A DNA stretch of 11,108 nt, taken from NCBI GenBank assembly GCA_016218095.1, contig JACREV010000268.1:1-11108 (forward strand), read 5' to 3'. The DNA comes from Deltaproteobacteria bacterium (lineage in GTDB: Bacteria > Desulfobacterota > GWC2-55-46). The stretch's first letter is position 1; each line of letters starts with the position of its first letter. A program made the position numbers and the translations under genes. The notes under the pieces are model-generated. The model was given only the letters and a program-made list of their open reading frames with translations. It searched no databases and was not told the origin of the DNA. This document shows positions 1 through 5,415 of this stretch, in pieces.

Positions 1-1650
1 CCTGTGGTAAGATATAGCAAACCTGTGGACCTCGTCCCTTATCCTCCTTAAAAGGAGGTCAGGTCTCGACCCTTCCTTCAGAACCACCGGGTCTTTTACA
101 TGGGGGAGGAAGACCCTCTCGCCCTTCGATTTTATGAACCTGTCCATGGGCCCCGATGGCTCGTCCCTGTCCTTGGCGAGGGCGGCGAACTCAACGCTAA
201 GCCCGAGGGCTTCGGCGACCTTTACCGCGATATTCAGCTGGCCCTTGCCCCCGTCGACGAGGATCAGGTCCGGCGCTGGAAGGGCTTCTTTTTCGCCCTC
301 TCCCGCTTTCTTCCCGTATCTTCTGGAGAGCACATGTTCCATCATCGCGTAGTCGTCGGGCCCTGCTATATCCCTGATCCTGAAGAGCCTGTAGGAGTTT
401 TTGTCAGGCGCTCCGTCCCTGAACGTGACCATCGCGCCCACGGCCTTGTCCCCGCCGATATTCGAGATGTCGAAGGCCTCTATGCGGCGCGGCACTCTCA
501 AAAGGTGGAGGCGGGCCTTCAGTTCATCGAGGAGGTCTTCCTTCGCCCTCCGGGACTCGAGCCTCCGCCTCAGCGCCTCTTCGGCGTTCGACGATGCCAT
601 CTTGAGGAGCTTGAGTTTATCGCCCCTCTCGGGGACCGAAAGCGCGACCTTACGCCCCTTCTTCTCTGAGAGCCACTCGCCTATGACTTCATAATCCTCA
701 AGAATGATGGGGATTATGACCTCGTCGGGTATATATTTATCCCCCCTGTAGAACTGGGTGACAAAGGAGGATAGCACCTCGTCTTCGGGCAGCCCCGTGT
801 CCTTGAAGAAAAAGTCCTGGCTTCCGACGAGCCTCCCGGAGCGGACGGTCAATGTCTGCATGATAATGGCCTCATCGGCGCGGATGAAGGCAAAGACGTC
901 CTGGTCCGTCGTCCTGTGGGTGACGACCTTCTGCTCCTCAAGCATCTCCTCTATCGCGGCGAGCCTGTCGCGAAACTCCGCGGCCTTCTCGAAGTCCAGC
1001 TTAGCCGCCGCCTCGTTCATCCGGCCCTTAAGCACCTTCACGAGCTCCTTGTTCTTGCCTTCGAGGAACATTATCGCGCCGTCTACGAGCTCCCTGTAGG
1101 CCTCCTCAGAGATAAGGCCGACAGCCGGCGCGCTGCAGAGGTGGAGCTGATAGTCGAGGCAGGGCCTCACGCGGTTTCTGAATACCGACGAACTGCAGAC
1201 GCAGAGCGGGAAGAGCCTTCTTATGAACTTCACCGTCTCCCTTACGGCGCGGGCCGAGGGGTAAGGGCCGAAGTACCTCGAGCCGTCCTTTTTTATCTGG
1301 CGCGTGACGAGGATGCGCGGGAACTTCTCCGCCATCGTTATCTTTATCGAGACATAGGTCTTCGAGTCCTTGAGGCTTATGTTGTACTTGGGCTTGTGCT
1401 GTTTTATGAGGGTGTCTTCGAGAAGGAGCGCCTCCTTCTCGTTCGAGGTCACGATGCAGTCTATGTCCGCGACCAACCGGGCGAGGAACTTTACCGCGTA
1501 CCTCCCGTCCCCGGTCTCCCTGAAGTAAGACCTCACCCTTGAGCGGAGGCTCTTCGCCTTGCCTATGTAGAGCGCGACCCCGTCCTTGGACCTCATGATG
1601 TAGACGCCGGGTCCGGTCGGGAGCGCCTTTAATTTCTCCTCGAAGTCCAT
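1..1650 (-). CDS. uvrC: UvrABC excinuclease subunit C, 3' end cut by window
   Basis: UvrC makes the two incisions flanking a DNA lesion in nucleotide excision repair, after UvrA and UvrB have loaded. The frame is open for 550 codons from the ATG at 1650 to the window edge. The family is about 600-620 residues, so only the C-terminal helix-hairpin-helix part is missing. Visible parts are the GIY-YIG nuclease (GVYIM at 15-19, LYIGKAKSLRSRV at 27-39), a cysteine cluster at 150-172, the UvrB-binding UVR helix pair at about 203-240, and the RNase H-like endonuclease with FDIS (D394), LVDGGKGQLN (D466) and RDEVHRFA (H542). The start fits the family because GIY begins about 15 residues in. There is no Shine-Dalgarno sequence, and a -10-like box lies 6 nt before the ATG. 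Oddity: the usual CxAPC motif reads CSAPA, so the fourth Fe-S cysteine is Ala176, while an extra Cys sits at 150. Confidence 0.97.
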   Translation of the reverse strand, partial: MDFEEKLKALPTGPGVYIMRSKDGVALYIGKAKSLRSRVRSYFRETGDGRYAVKFLARLVADIDCIVTSNEKEALLLEDTLIKQHKPKYNISLKDSKTYVSIKITMAEKFPRILVTRQIKKDGSRYFGPYPSARAVRETVKFIRRLFPLCVCSSSVFRNRVRPCLDYQLHLCSAPAVGLISEEAYRELVDGAIMFLEGKNKELVKVLKGRMNEAAAKLDFEKAAEFRDRLAAIEEMLEEQKVVTHRTTDQDVFAFIRADEAIIMQTLTVRSGRLVGSQDFFFKDTGLPEDEVLSSFVTQFYRGDKYIPDEVIIPIILEDYEVIGEWLSEKKGRKVALSVPERGDKLKLLKMASSNAEEALRRRLESRRAKEDLLDELKARLHLLRVPRRIEAFDISNIGGDKAVGAMVTFRDGAPDKNSYRLFRIRDIAGPDDYAMMEHVLSRRYGKKAGEGEKEALPAPDLILVDGGKGQLNIAVKVAEALGLSVEFAALAKDRDEPSGPMDRFIKSKGERVFLPHVKDPVVLKEGSRPDLLLRRIRDEVHRFAISYHR

Positions 1651-1656
1651 TAAATA

Positions 1657-1686
1657 ATTATTGCACACAAAAGGGCGGGATTACAA
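1657..1686 (-). promoter_or_regulatory. Putative uvrC promoter
   Basis: On the minus strand, TTGTAA (1686-1681) and AATAAT (1662-1657) resemble -35 and -10 boxes, matching consensus at 4/6 and 5/6 with an 18-nt spacer. The -10 box ends 6 nt before the uvrC ATG, which would put the transcription start on the A of the start codon. The surrounding sequence is AT-rich, so a chance match is possible. Confidence 0.45.
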
Positions 1687-1766
1687 CGGGGGGGCTTTTT
1701 TAAGAGCGCTCATTAATGGATGTGCGCATGTGATTTTGAGAAGAAGCAAGCTATTGCTAAAAGCCA

Positions 1767-2212
1767 TTTTGCGCGCTCCGCGCGCTTTGCGTTTTTTTGA
1801 TTCCTGCACACGTACTTTTTGCCTTTTGCGCCCTGCCGGGCTTTTTTCGGCATGGGGCTTCGCTCCCTCCGCCCTCCCCTCCCATTCGCTCGCCCCTTAG
1901 GGCCGCTGTCGCGGCCTTTTTACTTCCTCGGACGCTCACGCTTCGCGACATAGCTTCCTCCCTTAAGGTCGCTCACCCCATGCCTGGGGAGTTTTGAAAA
2001 ACAAAAAAGATATTTTTGTTCTGTCTTTACAAACACACGGGCGCATGGCGGAGAGCGCCTAAGGGAGGAGGAGGCGAGCGCGCCGAGGAGATTAGACGCT
2101 TGCGCTCGGCGCGCAAACAACTGAAGAAATGAGCGCGCAAGGGGCGCGCGAGCGGGTAGGGGAGGTGGAAAGCGCTAGAAGCCATCGCCAAAAGCGCGCG
2201 GAGCGCGCAAAA
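1767..2212. repeat. Large imperfect inverted repeat between efp and uvrC
   Basis: This stretch has no credible gene. Its outer ends are a perfect 22-bp inverted repeat (1767-1788 and 2191-2212), each built around GCGCGC-TCC-GCGCGC. Further in, 1872-1898 pairs imperfectly with 2139-2165, and 1957-1974 pairs with 2053-2068 (CTAAGGGAGG core). The left arm also shares TCCTCGG-type sequence with the complement of 2078-2100. The left arm has roughly 55 extra bases after the outer repeat. The centre is an AT-rich hairpin, AACAAAAA (2000-2007) and TTTTTGTT (2013-2020). The arms contain local hairpins, including GGCCGC-TGTC-GCGGCC-TTTTT (1901-1921) and GCGCGCCGAG/CTCGGCGCGC (2078-2087, 2105-2114). It looks like a repeat or non-autonomous element, or an inverted duplication of one. 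No target-site duplication is certain. The flanks at 1690-1766 and 2213-2255 show nothing definite. Confidence 0.7.
1899..1921 (+). terminator. Terminator-like hairpin on the plus strand
   Basis: GGCCGC (1901-1906) and GCGGCC (1911-1916) form a 6-bp stem with a TGTC loop, followed by five T on the plus strand. No plus-strand gene is recognisable upstream, so it is probably part of the inverted repeat rather than a working terminator. A weaker plus-strand hairpin with a T run lies at 1830-1847. Confidence 0.3.
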
Positions 2213-2255
2213 AGTCTTTGAGCTACAAATTATTTTATTGAAAAATGTTACAAAT

Positions 2256-2288
2256 AAAAAAAGGCCCTGCTCTTTCGAGCAGGGCCTT
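2256..2288 (-). terminator. Intrinsic terminator of efp
   Basis: On the minus strand AAGGCCCTGCTC (2288-2277) pairs perfectly with GAGCAGGGCCTT (2272-2261) across a GAAA tetraloop, followed by a T run (2262-2256). The hairpin starts 23 nt after the efp stop codon. Confidence 0.95.
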
Positions 2289-2310
2289 AAAAACAGTCCA
2301 GACGACGACT

Positions 2311-2874
2311 TTACGCCTTCGCCCTCTCCAGGTACTTGCCTTCAGCGGTATCCACCCTGATGACCTCGCCGACGCCGATGAATGGAGGCACGTTGACTAT
2401 AAGGCCGGTCTCAAGGGTAGCAGGCTTCTGCGAGGCGGTGACCGTCGCGCCCCTCATGTTCGGGGCCGTGTCCACGACCTTAAGCTCGACAACCTTCGGC
2501 GGGTCGATGCCGACCGGGACGCCGTTATAGTACTCGACCATGAGCTTTATATTCGGGATGAGGTAGTAGACGTTGTCACCGAGTATCTCGGCTGAGAGCG
2601 CCACCTGCTCGTAGGTCTCGCTGTTCATGAAGTGGTAGTCCGTGCCGTCGTTGTAGAGGTACTCCATCTCGTGCTGTTCGAGGTGCGCCTTCTCGAGCTT
2701 GTCCTCGGAGCGGAACCTGTTCTCGACGGTCGAGCCGGTCTTAAGGTGCTTGAGCTTGGTCTGCACCATGCCGCGCCAGTTGCCCGGCGTGATGTGCTGA
2801 ACCGTCATGATCCTGTAAGGCTCGTTATTGAATAGAATGGTCATTCCGACCCTGAGCTGTGTTGCGGCTATCAT
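2311..2874 (-). CDS. efp: Translation elongation factor P
   Basis: EF-P binds between the ribosomal P and E sites and relieves stalling at consecutive prolines. The protein is 187 residues, the normal length, with all three beta-barrel domains: KOW-like 1-65, OB 66-126 and OB 129-185. The family signature region KPATLETGLIVNVPPF at 150-165 is intact. The start has AAAGGA (2889-2884) 9 nt upstream. The gene has its own promoter (2908-2936) and terminator (2256-2288), so it is probably a single-gene unit. Oddity: the domain I loop reads TPGNWRGM. Aligned without gaps to E. coli PGKGQAF, the tip residue that is modified in other EF-Ps (Lys34 in E. coli, Arg32 in Pseudomonas) is Asn32 here, with Arg34 two positions on. 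No modification enzyme (EpmA/B, EarP, YmfI) is encoded in the window. Confidence 0.97.
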   Translation of the reverse strand: MIAATQLRVGMTILFNNEPYRIMTVQHITPGNWRGMVQTKLKHLKTGSTVENRFRSEDKLEKAHLEQHEMEYLYNDGTDYHFMNSETYEQVALSAEILGDNVYYLIPNIKLMVEYYNGVPVGIDPPKVVELKVVDTAPNMRGATVTASQKPATLETGLIVNVPPFIGVGEVIRVDTAEGKYLERAKA

Positions 2875-2907
2875 CTAAATACGTCCTTTCCGGAAAATAT
2901 TTAAGGA

Positions 2908-2936
2908 ATTATACCATAACCAGAAGGGTTTTTCAT
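2908..2936 (-). promoter_or_regulatory. efp promoter, extended -10
   Basis: A perfect TATAAT (2913-2908) is preceded by TGG, giving an extended -10 (TGnTATAAT). ATGAAA (2936-2931), a 4/6 match to the -35 consensus, lies 17 nt upstream. The predicted start near 2901 leaves a leader of about 27 nt that contains the AAAGGA ribosome binding site. Confidence 0.75.
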
Positions 2937-2959
2937 CAGGGAAATTGAGATGAGCGGCC

Positions 2960-2980
2960 TCCCCCTTTCTTAGAGGGGGA
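2960..2980. repeat. Short palindrome TCCCCCT/AGGGGGA
   Basis: TCCCCCT (2960-2966) pairs with AGGGGGA (2974-2980) around a 7-nt loop. CCCCCTTT...AGGGGG palindromes of this type are common dispersed intergenic sequences in several proteobacteria. I base this on general familiarity and cannot count copies from one window. Confidence 0.4.
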
Positions 2981-3014
2981 CCGATGGGGATTATAACCGT
3001 CGAAAGACCCCTGG

Positions 3015-3040
3015 ATTCCCGCTCAAGGGATTGCGGGAAT
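3015..3040. repeat. Short palindrome ATTCCCGC/GCGGGAAT
   Basis: ATTCCCGC (3015-3022) and GCGGGAAT (3033-3040) form an 8-bp stem with a 10-nt loop, next to CCCCTGG and TGACGG flanks. It resembles the widespread ATTCCC-N-GGGAAT intergenic repeats, of which Neisseria dRS3 is a known example. It lies between the aldolase terminator and the efp promoter. Confidence 0.5.
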
Positions 3041-3065
3041 GACGGACCCGACCCGAAGAGAGAAT

Positions 3066-3100
3066 AAAAAAAGGGTAGCGCGGCTTTCGCCGCGCTGCCC
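3066..3100 (-). terminator. Intrinsic terminator of the glycosyltransferase-aldolase unit
   Basis: On the minus strand GGGCAGCGCGGC (3100-3089) pairs with GCCGCGCTACCC (3084-3073) through a GAAA loop, with only one G-U type step, followed by seven T (3072-3066). It lies 177 nt beyond the aldolase stop, past the 136-bp repeat. Just upstream, GCCCC (3118-3114) could pair with the G run at 3103-3098, which would compete weakly with the base of the terminator stem. Confidence 0.85.
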
Positions 3101-3136
3101 CCCACATTTATTTGGGGCATGCAAGTAATTACAATA

Positions 3137-3272
3137 CAGAGCGTTAGAACACAGCAGACCAAGGCACGACGAAGGCGAGGAGTCGAGGCATCGAGGAGCG
3201 AGGCGTACTCTGTTTGTACGCCGCAGTGACGAGCCAAGGAGTAACGCAGGTATGCGAAGTTATAACGTTCTG
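3137..3272. repeat. 136-bp intergenic repeat element with terminal inverted repeats
   Basis: The ends CAGAGCGTTAGAAC (3137-3150) and GTTATAACGTTCTG (3259-3272) are inverted copies that match at 12 of 14 positions. Near the centre, GGCGTAC (3202-3208) and GTACGCC (3216-3222) form a 7-bp hairpin with a 7-nt loop. The arms are rich in GAGGAGTCGAGG-like purine stretches. The element begins only 4 bp beyond the aldolase stop codon and would be transcribed in the 3' part of that mRNA. The layout suits a dispersed, non-coding, possibly mobile repeat. I recognise the style from deltaproteobacterial genomes but cannot name a family. Confidence 0.6.
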
Positions 3273-3276
3273 TGAA

Positions 3277-4617
3277 TCAGCCTACGAACTTCTTCACATG
3301 CTTCACGGTATCCTTCGCGTTCAACTGCTCGAAGTAGAGGTCGAAGCGCGCCTGGAGCTCGGAGCCTATCTTCTCCCTCCGCTTCGCCTCAAGCGTCCAT
3401 ATCCTCTCCTTGAAAGGCCCGAACCCCTTCTTACGTGTCTTGTATATGAACTGTTCTTCGGTATCGGTCGGCTTTCTCTCATCCGAGTGCTTCTCGATAA
3501 GGTGCCTGTTTATCTCGTTTTTGAGGTCGGCAGGGAATGCCGCGCTCTCAAAGACCATGTTCTGGAAGCCGGTCGCCAGATGGACCTCGGCCGCCCCCCT
3601 TGAGACGAACATGTGGAAGGCGTCGTCCGGGAGCGTTGAGGCCCCGTGCTGGACGACTCCCGCCATGCCGTACTCGCGCGCGACCTTGGAGAGCTTCTCG
3701 ATGGTGTCGAAGTCGACCTTCACCTTGGCTATCGTCCCGTCCGGGAGCACCACGCCGCCATGGGACGTCCCGGTCTGTATGCTTATCTTGCTTATGCCCT
3801 TCCTCCCCCTGGGGAGCGCGGAGTTAAAGCCCTCCATGAAGGCGCGTAGCTCCTCTTCGGTCGAGTTCTTCCCGCCGACCTCGCCTATCTCTCCTCCGAC
3901 GGACACGGTCACCCCCGAGGGCTCGTTCTGGCGTATGTAGTCGGTCAAGAGCGCGGTCGTCTCGAAGTTCGGCCTCTGCTGCTCTATGACCGAGGGCTTC
4001 GAGAGGTCGACGACCGTCGAGGAGTCTATGTCTATGTTGTAGAACTCGGCCTCGAGCGCCTCCTTGATGAGCTTTTTAAGTTCGGCTATCTCGGCGTTCC
4101 TGTCCTGCACGAACTTTTTCGCGTTTATCTGGAAGTGGTCCCCCTGTATGAAGACCGGGCCCCTGTACCCTTCCTTTATCGCCGCGGCGAGGCAACAGGC
4201 CGTATACTCGGCGGGCCTCTGCTCCGTGTAGCCTATCTCGCTCTTTGCTATCTCGAATATGAACGCGCCGGAGTTGTTCCTGAGAGCGGACCTGAAGAAG
4301 GCGCGGGCGGTGTCGTAGGTAAGCCCCCTGATGTTCACCGCCGGGACCGTGAAGCCCTTGACCTCTCCCCTGCCCATGGCTTCATACAGGTTGTGGATCG
4401 AGGCGGACCTCGTGCCGAGGGACGCGGCTATCGCCTTTATTAGCCGCCTCGACTCCGACAACACCTCTTTATTCCCGTTAAAGACCGCGTTGTAGATGAG
4501 CGAGTCGATCGACTCTCCGCGGAGCTTCTTCTCATCCAGTACCTCAACTAAGTCGCCTTTCTCCCTGACGGCCCCCTTGAGCGCGTCGAAGATCGAGCCT
4601 ACTGTCTTCCACTCCAT
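3277..4617 (-). CDS. Class II fructose-bisphosphate aldolase family protein
   Basis: Zinc-dependent class II aldolases cleave fructose 1,6-bisphosphate to dihydroxyacetone phosphate and glyceraldehyde 3-phosphate in glycolysis and run the reverse reaction in gluconeogenesis. From the ATG at 4617 the protein has 446 residues. The family motifs are present in order: QGDHFQIN (D160, H161), NIDIDSST at about 194-201, GGEIGEVGG (E243), GTSHGG (H286) and QHGAST (H324). The zinc ligands and catalytic Asp therefore look intact. It is longer than the usual 280-360 residues, with about 75 extra residues before the barrel and an extended tail. The start is chosen for AAAGGAGGG, 3 nt before the ATG. A second ATG at 4656 overlaps the upstream stop as TAATG and would add 13 residues. 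It is co-transcribed with the glycosyltransferase. The substrate could be another sugar bisphosphate. Confidence 0.9.
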   Translation of the reverse strand: MEWKTVGSIFDALKGAVREKGDLVEVLDEKKLRGESIDSLIYNAVFNGNKEVLSESRRLIKAIAASLGTRSASIHNLYEAMGRGEVKGFTVPAVNIRGLTYDTARAFFRSALRNNSGAFIFEIAKSEIGYTEQRPAEYTACCLAAAIKEGYRGPVFIQGDHFQINAKKFVQDRNAEIAELKKLIKEALEAEFYNIDIDSSTVVDLSKPSVIEQQRPNFETTALLTDYIRQNEPSGVTVSVGGEIGEVGGKNSTEEELRAFMEGFNSALPRGRKGISKISIQTGTSHGGVVLPDGTIAKVKVDFDTIEKLSKVAREYGMAGVVQHGASTLPDDAFHMFVSRGAAEVHLATGFQNMVFESAAFPADLKNEINRHLIEKHSDERKPTDTEEQFIYKTRKKGFGPFKERIWTLEAKRREKIGSELQARFDLYFEQLNAKDTVKHVKKFVG

Positions 4618-4620
4618 AAA

Positions 4621-4629
4621 CCCTCCTTT
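4621..4629 (-). promoter_or_regulatory. Ribosome binding site that fixes the aldolase start
   Basis: AAAGGAGGG on the minus strand lies 3 nt before the ATG at 4617. It is the strongest Shine-Dalgarno sequence next to a start in the window and favours 4617 over the ATG at 4656, which has none. Confidence 0.7.
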
Positions 4630-4655
4630 GAGGATATTGTTAATCAGCGTTTTCA

Positions 4656-5321
4656 TTAACGGCCGTAGTAGATCTCATGGAGCCTTTCGGGAGAGACCCC
4701 GGCGAGGTACAACGCGAGTACGACCCCGTTCTTGAGCGTGTTCCTGACCATGCCGCCCGCCACCCACCTCCTGGGAGACGTCACCACACTCCCCTTGAGC
4801 AACCTGACCCGGCCGAGCCCCCTTAACCTCTTAACACAATCGACATCTTCCATCAAGGGCAGTTTCCTGAAGCCGCCCGCTTTATGAAAGGCGTCCTTTC
4901 GCGCGAAGATCGCCTGGTCGCCGTAGACAAGGCCGAATAACCTGTAGCGGAGCCTCACAACCGCCTCTACCACCCTGAACCACGGGTGATCAGAACCTAT
5001 CTCGAGCCCGAAGGCCCCGGCGACCGTCCCGGGGTCGTCGAGCGCGCGCTCTATCTCCTCCTGCCATCCCCCGGGGAGTATGGTGTCGGCGTGGAGGAAG
5101 AGGAGGACCTCGCCGGTCGCCCCCTTTGCGGCCTCGTCCATCTGCGCTCCCCTGCCCCTCTTCGTCTCCATGACGGTCGCGCCAAGGCCAAGCGCTACCT
5201 CCCTTGTAGAGTCCGTAGAGCCGCCGTCGGCGACTATGACCTCGGCCCCATCGACGCCGGCAACCGCCCTCCCTATGTTGGCGGCTTCGTTCAGCGTCGG
5301 AATTATTACAGTGAGTTTCAC
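4656..5321 (-). CDS. Glycosyltransferase, TIGR04283-like (GT-A fold)
   Basis: A 221-residue cytoplasmic GT-A type glycosyltransferase, expected to move a sugar from a nucleotide-sugar donor to an unknown acceptor. It opens directly on the first strand, LTVIIPTLNEAANI (3-16), then ADGGSTDST (31-39), RGRGAQMDEAA (55-65), the metal-binding stretch LLFLHADT (73-80), YGDQAIF (133-139), LMEDVD (156-161) and a basic TSPRRW (181-186). This order matches the TIGR04283 family, linked in some genomes to arsenosugar biosynthesis, but no arsenic gene is present here. The start is GTG at 5321. No ATG, GTG or TTG lies upstream in frame, and no Shine-Dalgarno sequence is present. A good promoter places the transcription start on this GTG, which suggests a leaderless mRNA. 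The aldolase follows after 38 nt. Confidence 0.9.
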   Translation of the reverse strand: MKLTVIIPTLNEAANIGRAVAGVDGAEVIVADGGSTDSTREVALGLGATVMETKRGRGAQMDEAAKGATGEVLLFLHADTILPGGWQEEIERALDDPGTVAGAFGLEIGSDHPWFRVVEAVVRLRYRLFGLVYGDQAIFARKDAFHKAGGFRKLPLMEDVDCVKRLRGLGRVRLLKGSVVTSPRRWVAGGMVRNTLKNGVVLALYLAGVSPERLHEIYYGR

Positions 5322-5327
5322 CCGGTT

Positions 5328-5356
5328 AGTATAGCAGAAGGGTTCGGGATGGGCAA
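5328..5356 (-). promoter_or_regulatory. Promoter of the glycosyltransferase-aldolase unit
   Basis: TTGCCC (5356-5351, 4/6) and TATACT (5333-5328, 5/6) are separated by exactly 17 nt. The -10 ends 6 nt before the GTG start, so transcription would begin at the start codon. The promoter lies 8 bp beyond the kinase terminator, as expected for the start of a new unit. Confidence 0.7.
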
Positions 5357-5364
5357 AGGGGCAT

Positions 5365-5390
5365 AAAAAAAGGGCCTTGCCGGGCCCTTT
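5365..5390 (-). terminator. Intrinsic terminator after the histidine kinase
   Basis: On the minus strand AAAGGGCC (5390-5383) pairs with GGCCCTTT (5376-5369) around a 6-nt CGGCAA loop, followed by a continuous T tract (5371-5365). It begins 25 nt past the kinase stop and separates the kinase from the glycosyltransferase unit. Confidence 0.92.
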
Positions 5391-5415
5391 GGGACAGATG
5401 ATCCGGAGGAGGCCC

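Noticed and set aside
60..120. Possible frameshift in uvrC near its C-terminal conserved block
   Set aside because: A careful recount of the five-G run at 102-106 keeps the frame: ERVFLPHVKDPVVLKEG continues without a break to the window edge.
1757..2120. Three small open frames in the efp-uvrC gap, on both strands
   Set aside because: They lie inside the inverted repeat, overlap one another, have Arg/Ala/Ser-rich translations and lack ribosome binding sites.
2875..3237. 120-residue minus-strand open frame next to efp
   Set aside because: It is made of the efp promoter, two palindromic repeats, the aldolase terminator and half of the 136-bp repeat. It has no ribosome binding site or recognisable domain and would abut efp. 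It is almost surely not a gene.
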